Shown here: in pieces, positions 43,134 through 49,303 of the stretch
Numbering within the stretch: position 1 is the stretch's first letter
Layout of the letters: each line of letters starts with the position of its first letter
Assembly: GCA_949289155.1 (NCBI GenBank)
Contig: CASEMX010000016.1
Coordinates: forward strand, 1-49,303
Direction: 5' to 3'
Source: an uncultured Parabacteroides sp.
GTDB lineage: Bacteria > Bacteroidota > Bacteroidia > Bacteroidales > Tannerellaceae
DNA length: 49,303 nucleotides
Notes under the pieces: generated by a model
Told to the model about the DNA's origin: nothing
The model's input: only the letters and a program-made list of their open reading frames with translations
Database searches by the model: none
Made by a program: the position numbers and the translations under genes

Positions 43134-44318
43134 TTGAAAGCGTTAAGGAATTATCTCGACAAGATTAAGCCTAACTTTGAGGAAGGCGGGAAGCTGGCGA
43201 TGTTCCGTTCTGTATTTGAAGGCTTCGAATCATTTTTGTTTGTTCCGAATGCCACTTCAAAGACGGGCGTCCATATTCACGATAGCATCGACTCAAAGCG
43301 AACAATGACCGTAGTAATCATCGCATTGCTACCGGCTTTGCTTTTTGGTATGTACAATGTCGGTTATCAGCATAACCTCGCTATTGGCGCTGAGCCGGGA
43401 TTTTGGATGACATTCATTTATGGATTCCTTGCCGTATTGCCTAAGATTATCGTATCTTATGTGGTCGGTTTGGGTATTGAATTTACGGTAGCCCAATGGA
43501 AGAAAGAGGAAATCCAAGAGGGATTCTTGGTTTCCGGTATTTTGATTCCGATGATTGTCCCGGTCGATACTCCGTTATGGATGATTGCCGTAGCTACGGC
43601 ATTTGCGGTAATTTTTGCGAAGGAAGTATTCGGAGGTACAGGATACAATGTGTTCAACGTAGCGTTGGTGACACGTGCCTTCCTGTTCTTCGCTTATCCG
43701 ACGGCTATGTCCGGAGACCAGATATGGGTGCGCACAAGCGACACGTTCGGCCTGGGTGCGGGCCAGGTAGTAGATGGTTTCTCGGCCGCTACCCCGTTGG
43801 GAATTGCCAAGGTGGCGACTACATCTACGGTTGAATTCCCTTGGAGTTTCAACGATATGTTGATTGGTTTTATACCGGGTTCTATCGGAGAGACAAGCGT
43901 AATTGCGATTGCTATCGGTGCAATCATTTTGTTGGTGACGAACATTGCAAGCTGGAAGACGATGTTCTCCGTATTCATCGGAGGCGCGTTGATGGCTTTG
44001 GTGTTCAATGTAGCAGGTCCGGATACGGCTACTGCGCAGATGCCTTGGTATGAACATCTGGCATTAGGCGGATTCGCATTTGGCGCTGTGTTCATGGCTA
44101 CAGACCCTGTTACATCGGCACGTACGGAAACCGGCAAATATATTTATGGTTTCTTGGTAGGTGCAATGGCGATTATTATCCGTGTGTTGAATCCGGGTTA
44201 TCCGGAAGGCATGATGTTGGCTATCTTGTTGATGAACGTGTTTGCTCCGTTAATCGATTATTATGTAGTAGAGGCGAACATCAAGCGTCGTTTAAACCGT
44301 ATTAAAGTGAATAAATAA
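43134..44318 (+). CDS. nqrB: Na+-translocating NADH:quinone reductase subunit B (TTG start)
   Basis: 394 residues starting at TTG 43134 with the conserved N-terminus MKALRNYLDKIKPNF. The frame has a stop 12 bases upstream, and the next ATG would delete 22 conserved residues, so TTG is the likely start. It is a multi-spanning inner-membrane subunit. T220 in DGFSAATPLG corresponds to the threonine that carries the covalent FMN. It is a core subunit for electron and Na+ transfer. The non-ATG start could lower its translation relative to its neighbours. Confidence 0.96.
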   Translation: MKALRNYLDKIKPNFEEGGKLAMFRSVFEGFESFLFVPNATSKTGVHIHDSIDSKRTMTVVIIALLPALLFGMYNVGYQHNLAIGAEPGFWMTFIYGFLAVLPKIIVSYVVGLGIEFTVAQWKKEEIQEGFLVSGILIPMIVPVDTPLWMIAVATAFAVIFAKEVFGGTGYNVFNVALVTRAFLFFAYPTAMSGDQIWVRTSDTFGLGAGQVVDGFSAATPLGIAKVATTSTVEFPWSFNDMLIGFIPGSIGETSVIAIAIGAIILLVTNIASWKTMFSVFIGGALMALVFNVAGPDTATAQMPWYEHLALGGFAFGAVFMATDPVTSARTETGKYIYGFLVGAMAIIIRVLNPGYPEGMMLAILLMNVFAPLIDYYVVEANIKRRLNRIKVNK

Positions 44319-44327
44319 GGAAGGAAT

Positions 44328-45143
44328 ATGGCTACAAAGAAATTTAAATGTAAAGTATGTGGCTATGTCCACGAAGGCGATAAAGCTCCGGAAAAGTGTC
44401 CGGTATGCCAGGCTCCGGCTTCTGAATTCGAAGAAATCAAGGAAGAAGGCGCTCCGGCAAAGAAGGGTATAGACCGCAATAGCAATGCATACACGATTAT
44501 CTATTCGGCCGTTATGGTGATATTGGTCGCGGTAGGTCTAGCGGTTACGTCCCAATCATTGAGACCGTTCCAGAAGGCTAATGAAGATAATGACAAGCGT
44601 TTGCAGATACTCCGTTCAATCAATGTGACGGTTACGGCAAACGAGGCACAGGCGACGTTTGAAGAACTGATTAAAGACGGGTTCTTGCTCGATGAGAATG
44701 GAATGAAAATCGAATCGTCCAACTTGGAAGAGGCTTTCGCCGGAGAGATGGCAGGTTCCCCTGTATTCGTAGCTACCGTTGATGGCCAGACCAAGTATAT
44801 CATGGCATTGAACGGTTCCGGTTTGTGGGGAGCTTTGTGGGGATATATTTCCGTGAACGATGACAAGAACACTGTTTTTGGGGCAGACTTCAGCCACGCG
44901 GGTGAAACCCCGGGTCTGGGTGCTGAAATCGCGACTCCGGGATTCAGTGCCAAGTTCAAAGGAAAGCAACTTTTCAAAGATGGCGCGTTCAAGTCGATTG
45001 CCGTAGTCAAGCCGGGCAAGAGCGCCGAAGGCCAGGACTTTGTGGATGGCATTTCCGGAGGTACGATTACCAGCCAGGGCGTTGACCGGATGTTATACAA
45101 TAGCTTGAACGGCTATGTAAAATTTTTAACTTCTCAAAATTAA
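44328..45143 (+). CDS. nqrC: Na+-translocating NADH:quinone reductase subunit C with N-terminal rubredoxin-like domain
   Basis: 271 residues. Residues about 1-40 form a rubrerythrin-type rubredoxin domain with C8-x2-C11-GYVHEG...P-x2-C24-x2-C27. A linker rich in Glu/Lys/Pro (about 36-47) leads into canonical NqrC: a single membrane helix (about 53-75) and a periplasmic FMN domain with [11 protein letters not shown] (T246 the likely covalent FMN site). The DNA is one continuous frame with no stop or alternative start between the modules, so it is a true fusion. With the N-terminus cytoplasmic, an extra iron (or zinc) centre would sit near NqrF/NqrA. The usual NqrC lacks this domain. Confidence 0.95.
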   Translation: MATKKFKCKVCGYVHEGDKAPEKCPVCQAPASEFEEIKEEGAPAKKGIDRNSNAYTIIYSAVMVILVAVGLAVTSQSLRPFQKANEDNDKRLQILRSINVTVTANEAQATFEELIKDGFLLDENGMKIESSNLEEAFAGEMAGSPVFVATVDGQTKYIMALNGSGLWGALWGYISVNDDKNTVFGADFSHAGETPGLGAEIATPGFSAKFKGKQLFKDGAFKSIAVVKPGKSAEGQDFVDGISGGTITSQGVDRMLYNSLNGYVKFLTSQN

Positions 45144-45150
45144 TCGAAAA

Positions 45151-45780
45151 ATGGGATTATTATCTAAAAAGAATAAAGAGGTTTTAGTAGGCCCGTTGAG
45201 CATGAACAACCCGGTGCTTGTCCAGATGCTGGGTATCTGTTCGTCATTGGCGGTAACGTCCAAATTGGAACCTGCCATCGTGATGGGCATCTCGGTAACG
45301 GTTGTAGTTGCCTTTGCCAATGTGATTATCTCACTCTTGCGTAATACGATACCGAACCGTATCCGTATCATTGTCCAGTTGGTGGTTTGTGCCGCATTGG
45401 TGACGATTGTAAGTGAGGTGTTGAAAGCGTATGCTTATGATGTGAACAAGCAGCTTTCCGTATATGTAGGTTTGATTATTACGAACTGTATCTTGATGGG
45501 ACGCCTCGAGGCATTTGCGTTGGGCAACGGCCCGTGGGAATCTTTCTTGGATGGTGTCGGAAACGGATTAGGCTATGCCATCATTTTGATTATTGTAGGT
45601 TTCGTGCGCGAATTGTTCGGTTCTGGCACATTGCTGGGATTCCAAGTGATTCCGGATGCGTTCTATGAAATGGGATATGTCAATAACGGTCTGGTGATTT
45701 TGCCTCCGATGGCGTTAATCATCATCGCATTGATTGTATGGTATCATCGTTCTCGGAATAAAGAACTTCAGGAAAATTAA
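45151..45780 (+). CDS. nqrD: Na+-translocating NADH:quinone reductase subunit D
   Basis: 209 residues, a six-helix membrane subunit of the RnfE/NqrD family. It opens MGLLSKKNKEVLVGPLSMNN, followed by PVLVQMLGICSSLAVTSKLE, which has the conserved G-x-C pair. The second half contains GLIITNCILMGRLEAFALGN with the second conserved Cys. The cysteines of NqrD and NqrE together hold the intramembrane 2Fe-2S centre. It starts 7 bases after nqrC and is translated in the middle of the operon. Confidence 0.97.
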   Translation: MGLLSKKNKEVLVGPLSMNNPVLVQMLGICSSLAVTSKLEPAIVMGISVTVVVAFANVIISLLRNTIPNRIRIIVQLVVCAALVTIVSEVLKAYAYDVNKQLSVYVGLIITNCILMGRLEAFALGNGPWESFLDGVGNGLGYAIILIIVGFVRELFGSGTLLGFQVIPDAFYEMGYVNNGLVILPPMALIIIALIVWYHRSRNKELQEN

Positions 45781-45800
45781 CCATTTAAACGAGTAGAAAG

Positions 45801-46418
45801 ATGGAAGAATTATTTAGTACATTTGTCCGGTCGATATTTTCCGACAATATGATTTTCACATACTATTTGGGTATGTGTTCTTTCCTTGCGGTTTCGAAGA
45901 ACGTAAAGACTGCATTAGGCCTGGGTATAGCGGTGACATTCATTTTGGTTTGTACGCTTCCTATCAACTATATGCTTGAGAACTATGTATTGAAAGAGGG
46001 GGCATTGCAATGGTTAGGTCCGGAATATGCAGAGGTGAACCTGAGCTTCTTGGCATTGCTTATTTTTATTGCGATTATTGCGGCATTTACCCAGCTGGTC
46101 GAGATGGTGGTTGAGAAATTCTCGCCCTCATTGTATGCTTCGTTGGGTATCTTCTTGCCTTTGATTGCGGTGAACTGTGCCATCTTGGGAGGTTCTTTGT
46201 TCATGCAACAACGCGCATTCCCGAACGTAGGCGTAGCTACGGTGTATGGCCTGGGTTCCGGCTTGGGCTGGATGCTGGCTATCGTCGGCATGGCCGCTAT
46301 CCGCGAAAAGCTGGCCTATTCCAACATCCCTAAGCCATTGAGAGGTTTGGGCATCTCGTTCATCATCACCAGCTTGATGGGTATCGCATTCATGTGCTTC
46401 TCTGGTTTAAAGATTTAA
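45801..46418 (+). CDS. nqrE: Na+-translocating NADH:quinone reductase subunit E
   Basis: 205 residues, a six-helix subunit of the RnfA/NqrE family and inverted-topology partner of NqrD. Conserved cysteines lie in YYLGMCSFLAVSKNVKTALG and LIAVNCAILGGSLFMQQR. It contributes to the intramembrane Fe-S centre and the Na+ path. It starts 20 bases after nqrD. Confidence 0.97.
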   Translation: MEELFSTFVRSIFSDNMIFTYYLGMCSFLAVSKNVKTALGLGIAVTFILVCTLPINYMLENYVLKEGALQWLGPEYAEVNLSFLALLIFIAIIAAFTQLVEMVVEKFSPSLYASLGIFLPLIAVNCAILGGSLFMQQRAFPNVGVATVYGLGSGLGWMLAIVGMAAIREKLAYSNIPKPLRGLGISFIITSLMGIAFMCFSGLKI

Positions 46419-46446
46419 GTTTAACGCATTAAAGAGTAATAAAGAT

Positions 46447-47733
46447 ATGATTTTATTAATGTCAGGCGGACTGACCATCATCAGCGGAACGGTCGTGTTC
46501 CTTATCGTCACGATGATACTGGTGGGCGCGTTATTGTACGCCAAAGCAAAATTGGTCCCGTCAGGGAATGTCAAGCTGACGGTAAATGGGGAAAAGGAGA
46601 TTGAAACCCCGATTGGCGGCACATTGTTAAGTTCATTGCAGGCAGGAGGCATTTTCCTTTCATCGGCTTGCGGTGGAGGCGGAAAGTGCGGACAATGCCG
46701 CGCCCAAGTACTTGAAGGCGGGGGCGAAATCCTCCCAACCGAAAAGGTCTTCTTCTCACGCAAGCAACAAAAAGAGCACTGGCGCTTGGCTTGCCAGACG
46801 AAGGTGAAAGAGGACATGCAGGTAAAAGTGCCGGAAGAAGTCTTGGGCGTGAAGGAATACGAATGCGAAGTGATTTCGAACAAGAACGTCGCTACCTTCA
46901 TCAAAGAGTTCATCGTACAGCTGCCTAAGGGCGCGCACATGGACTTCATCCCGGGTTCATACGCACAAATCAAAATCCCGAAATTCTCGATGGATTATGA
47001 CAAGGATATCGACAAGGGCATGATTGGCGAACAGTATTTGCCGGCATGGGAGAAGTTCGGCCTCTTCGGCTTGAAGTGCCATAACGACGAACCGACTATC
47101 CGTGCCTATTCAATGGCCAACTATCCGGCTGAAGGCGACCGCTTCATGTTGACGGTACGTATCGCTACGCCTCCGTTCAAGCCGAAACCTCAGGTAGGCT
47201 TCATGGACGTGATGCCGGGTATCGCATCGTCTTATATCTTTACCCTCAAACCGGGCGACAAGGTATTGATGAGTGGCCCTTACGGCGATTTCCACCCGAT
47301 TTTCGATTCGAAACGCGAGATGATGTGGATTGGCGGTGGTGCTGGTATGGCTCCGCTGCGTGCACAAATCATGCACATGACCAAGACGCTCCACACGACA
47401 GACCGCAAGATGTCTTACTTCTACGGCGCTCGCGCCCTGAACGAAGTGTTCTACCTGAACGACTTCTTGGAACTGGAAAAGGAATTCCCGAACTTCTCGT
47501 TCCACCTTGCGCTTGACCGCCCTGACCCGGCAGCTGATGCCGCAGGTGTGAAATATACTCCGGGATTCGTCCATCAGGTAATCTACAACACTTACCTGAA
47601 AGACCACGAAGCGCCGGAAGATATCGAGTACTACATGTGTGGTCCGGGCCCGATGTCGAAGGCCGTAGAAGGCATGTTGGATAGCTTGGGCGTTCCGATG
47701 GAAATGCTCCACTACGATAACTTCGGTGGATAA
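46447..47733 (+). CDS. nqrF: Na+-translocating NADH:quinone reductase subunit F
   Basis: 428 residues. An N-terminal membrane helix (about 8-30) is followed by a plant-type 2Fe-2S domain with C75, C81, C84 and C116 (SSACGGGGKCGQC). Next come an FAD domain with RAYSMANYPAEGD and an NADH-binding domain with WIGGGAGMAPLRAQ and YYMCGPGPMSKAV. This is the NADH-oxidising entry subunit. It is the last gene of the operon, followed by an AATTACG inverted repeat with a T-run and a second GC-rich terminator. Confidence 0.97.
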   Translation: MILLMSGGLTIISGTVVFLIVTMILVGALLYAKAKLVPSGNVKLTVNGEKEIETPIGGTLLSSLQAGGIFLSSACGGGGKCGQCRAQVLEGGGEILPTEKVFFSRKQQKEHWRLACQTKVKEDMQVKVPEEVLGVKEYECEVISNKNVATFIKEFIVQLPKGAHMDFIPGSYAQIKIPKFSMDYDKDIDKGMIGEQYLPAWEKFGLFGLKCHNDEPTIRAYSMANYPAEGDRFMLTVRIATPPFKPKPQVGFMDVMPGIASSYIFTLKPGDKVLMSGPYGDFHPIFDSKREMMWIGGGAGMAPLRAQIMHMTKTLHTTDRKMSYFYGARALNEVFYLNDFLELEKEFPNFSFHLALDRPDPAADAAGVKYTPGFVHQVIYNTYLKDHEAPEDIEYYMCGPGPMSKAVEGMLDSLGVPMEMLHYDNFGG

Positions 47734-47740
47734 AACCTTC

Positions 47741-47825
47741 AGAATTACGAATTACGAGTTTCGAATTACGAATTATAGGATATCCCCCAAATTCGTAATT
47801 CGTAATCCATAATTCGTAATTTTTT
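47741..47825 (+). terminator. Inverted repeat of AATTACG words with T-run after nqrF
   Basis: Left arm 47742-47776 consists of AATTACGA words. Right arm 47790-47820 consists of TCGTAATT words. T6 follows. It starts 8 bases after the nqrF stop. Confidence 0.7.
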
Positions 47826-47840
47826 AAATTTCTTGATTGT

Positions 47841-47880
47841 AAGGGCGGATGTGGGGATGCCAATCCGCCCTTATTCCGTT
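47841..47880 (+). terminator. GC-rich terminator downstream of nqr
   Basis: AAGGGCGGAT (47841-47850) and ATCCGCCCTT (47863-47872) are perfect complements around a 12-base loop, followed by ATTCCGTTTTT. Confidence 0.8.
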
Positions 47881-47904
47881 TTTAGGCATCTCTAAATCTC
47901 CAAA

Positions 47905-47960
47905 AAAGCTAATTGTCATTTGTCATAATTGTAACGTAACGGGGATTATGAATTACGAAT
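47905..47960 (+). repeat. Left copy of an inverted intergenic element
   Basis: AAAAGCTAATTGTCATTTGT then ATAATTGTAA followed by GGGGATTAtGAATTACGAAT. The same order of blocks occurs on the opposite strand at about 49165-49228. 30 of 31 bases of the core match between copies. Confidence 0.8.
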
Positions 47961-48005
47961 GACGAATTATGGCAAGAAATAGTAATTCGTAATTCGTAAT
48001 TCCTC
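47943..48005. repeat. Second AATTACG inverted repeat
   Basis: Left arm 47943-47970 and right arm 47982-48003 are runs of AATTACGA and TCGTAATT words around a short spacer. Overlaps the right part of the left inverted element. Confidence 0.65.
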
Positions 48006-48106
48006 ATTCATTTAACCTTCATTAACCATAAAAACATAATATCCATGCAGCATCCCGCGTTCTAAAGGCATCATTGTAAGTACGAATCTAAAAGAAAGGA
48101 ATAGCA

Positions 48107-48319
48107 ATGAAACCATTAATAGCCTCTTTTTTTATCGCCCTGTTGGCTTATTCGTTATTCATTGACGATGGCAAGAAGGAGGGCGGAGGGTATCAGTTCG
48201 GGTTGGACAAGTCGGAAAACCATAAACCCCAAATGGATGAACCCCAACCTGCTGATACGTTGAATATCTATGCCGAAACAGCGTCTTTTCCAGTTGGCAA
48301 GGAATTAAAGGAGTTATAG
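48107..48319 (+). CDS. Small hypothetical membrane-anchored or secreted protein
   Basis: 70 residues. The start MKPLIASFFIALLAYSLFID gives one hydrophobic segment (about 4-18) followed by a charged, Gly/Lys/Glu/Pro-containing tail with no recognised motif. A purine-rich AGAAAGGAATAG precedes the ATG. Its last codons (KELKEL) lie within a run of GGAGTTA words that continues after the stop, so the end may have been shaped by the repeat. There is no clear promoter. It may not be a functional gene. Confidence 0.45.
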   Translation: MKPLIASFFIALLAYSLFIDDGKKEGGGYQFGLDKSENHKPQMDEPQPADTLNIYAETASFPVGKELKEL

Positions 48320-48440
48320 GAGTTAGAGGAAGTTAGAGGAGTCAAAGCCGGATGTCCCGGATGATATTATCTAAAGCTATTGGCTCTGGCTCCTAATGGA
48401 GCGAAGCGGAATGATAACTGCCCTAACTCCTTTAACTCCT
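48306..48440. repeat. Inverted repeat of GGAGTTA words around the HsdR_N-like gene end
   Basis: The left arm (48306-48341) is a run of GGAGTTATA/GGAGTTAGA words, and the right arm (48421-48440) is CCCTAACTCCTTTAACTCCT. The arms are nearly complementary and 80 bases apart. It lies between the small ORF and the convergent HsdR_N-like gene. Confidence 0.7.
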
Positions 48441-48479
48441 AAACATTCAGCTTTAATTCCTGCGCGGAAGCTAATCCCC

Positions 48480-48941
48480 TTATCTCCTCTTGCTCCTTAA
48501 AATCTCCTCGTAGCAAGGTATCTCCGGAAGGAAACGGCACTGTTGCCGTACGTAATCCATCTGGCAACAGATATGCCGGATGCCATTGCTCACAATCAGG
48601 TAGTCCGCATGCAGCGCCATGTCGTAACGGAGCACTTGGTCCCATACCGCTTGGGTGATTTCCACCGTCGATGCTTTATATTCCACAATGGCAAGCGGCT
48701 TCAAATCTTTGCCATAGACCACCGTGTCGCACCGTTTGGAGAGCTGGGGGAGCCGGATTGCCACCTCGTTGGCGATAAGCTCTTTCGGGAACCCTTTTAC
48801 GGTGACGAGGTAGTTCACGAAATGTTGCCGCACCCACTCTTCGGGCGTCAACGCCACATACTTCCGCCGGATGCTGTCGAAAATCCATTTCCTTCCGTCT
48901 GCTTCCGTTATCTTCGCCTCAAATGATGGTAATGTCAACAT
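48480..48941 (-). CDS. Orphan HsdR N-terminal-type PD-(D/E)XK nuclease-like protein
   Basis: 153 residues, the size of the stand-alone type I restriction enzyme R protein N-terminal domain (HSDR_N_2) family. The nuclease core is visible: E59 before the first strand, D72 in KRCDTVVYG, and E87-x-K89 in IVEYKAST, followed by a helix with QVLRYDMALHADYLIVSNG. No methylase, specificity or helicase gene is nearby, so it is not a restriction system here. Its role is unknown. It has its own strong promoter and lies between the two inverted copies of the intergenic element. Confidence 0.85.
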   Translation of the reverse strand: MLTLPSFEAKITEADGRKWIFDSIRRKYVALTPEEWVRQHFVNYLVTVKGFPKELIANEVAIRLPQLSKRCDTVVYGKDLKPLAIVEYKASTVEITQAVWDQVLRYDMALHADYLIVSNGIRHICCQMDYVRQQCRFLPEIPCYEEILRSKRR

Positions 48942-49022
48942 CTCCTTATTTTTTTATAATTATAAACCGCTGCGGTTATGCCTGTAAAAACCATTGCCCT
49001 CCTTCATGCCCCCGACCGTATG

Positions 49023-49054
49023 CAAAGGTAAATACAGATGCCGGGCAAAACAAA
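49023..49054 (-). promoter_or_regulatory. Promoter of the HsdR_N-like gene
   Basis: On the minus strand TTTG (49051-49054) and TACCTTTG (49023-49030) are separated by 20 bases. A leader of about 75 bases precedes the ATG at 48941. Confidence 0.7.
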
Positions 49055-49087
49055 AAAATAGGGCGGCTAAGGTGTAAAAATCTGTTA

Positions 49088-49182
49088 AATTACGAATTGA
49101 GAATTATGAATTACGAATTATAGGATAATCCTCCTCAATTCGAAATCCGTAATTCGAAATCCGAAATTCGTAATTCGTAATC
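49088..49182. repeat. Third AATTACG inverted repeat
   Basis: The left arm (about 49088-49122) has AATTACGAATT/GAATTATGA words, and the right arm (49136-49181) has ATTCGAAAT, CCGTAATTCG and TCGTAATTCG words. The word family is the same as at 47741 and 47943. Confidence 0.7.
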
Positions 49183-49228
49183 CTCCCTTACAATCCTTAC
49201 AATTATTACAAATGACAATTAGCTTTTA
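49165..49228 (-). repeat. Right copy of the inverted intergenic element
   Basis: Read on the minus strand it gives AAAAGCTAATTGTCATTTGT, ATAATTGTAA, then a GGATTGTAAGGG insertion and GAGGATTACGAATTACGAAT. It mirrors 47905-47960. The final 75 bases of the window are AT-rich with a TATATA run and no gene. Confidence 0.78.
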
Positions 49229-49303
49229 GGAGAAAAATGTTTCGGAGCCAGAAAAGGGGAAGTAAAAATTTTATACTATATATATTTATATATATATATA
49301 AAT

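Noticed and set aside
48480-48941. Type I restriction-modification system
   Set aside because: Only the nuclease-like N-terminal domain is present. There is no helicase part and there are no hsdM or hsdS genes in the window.

Overview
The window looks like a chromosome segment of a gut Bacteroidales bacterium, most likely Parabacteroides or a close relative. The gene content fits: a Na+-translocating NQR complex, a SecA of about 1,100 residues, a Bvu_2165-type HU-like protein, a GH130 enzyme and FadL-like and RND systems. Many starts are preceded by the Bacteroidetes sigma-ABfr promoter (TTTG, 19-21 bases, TAnnTTTG), and Shine-Dalgarno sequences are weak. No rRNA, tRNA, CRISPR, transposase or phage gene was seen. 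The species is an inference.

Layout. 1-114 is the end of an unknown gene. 213-3123 is a promoter plus a tight three-gene operon: steroid 5-alpha-reductase, an old-yellow-enzyme-type ene-reductase and a short-chain dehydrogenase. This combination has been linked to 3-oxo/allo/iso bile-acid and steroid conversion in gut Bacteroidales. Serine dehydratase (sdaA), a FadL-type channel, RidA, RlmB, SpeA and a cytidylate-kinase-like protein follow. 10658-16786 is a heavy-metal efflux set: a His-rich small protein, a His-rich lipoprotein adaptor, a CzcA/CusA pump and a TolC-type protein. Next come an orphan GH130 phosphorylase, Maf, the divergent pair threonine dehydrogenase/Kbl (threonine to glycine), a PHP phosphatase, a cobalamin adenosyltransferase and SecA. 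Upstream of SecA on the same strand lie an alkaline-phosphatase-fold protein that has lost its active site and a DUF4105/Lnb-type membrane protein.

30161-33353 is a redox/sulfur operon: a four-domain CoA-disulfide reductase fused to rhodanese, TusA and DsrE-like modules, then a MarR regulator and a CGGC-domain protein. A Bvu_2165-type HU-like protein follows. An AraC regulator is divergent from a complete RND multidrug efflux operon (35473-41378). 41766-47733 is nqrABCDEF, in which nqrC carries an N-terminal rubredoxin-like domain. The right end holds a small unknown protein and an orphan HsdR_N-type PD-(D/E)XK nuclease-like protein, between inverted copies of an intergenic element.

The least explained content is between the genes. 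Four long intergenic regions contain unrelated tandem arrays with nearly the same period: 41 bp (4404-4690 and 9623-9786) or 42 bp (18682-18998 and 29611-29940). Each unit carries two small dyads. Other gaps contain 22-24 bp palindromic arrays (34177-34456 and 39855-39915). Several gene ends have long inverted repeats built from runs of a short word such as AGTTAGT, TTTTCAA, GAAGAAT, AATTACG or GGAGTTA. The shared architecture despite different sequences is the strongest candidate here for something not yet described.
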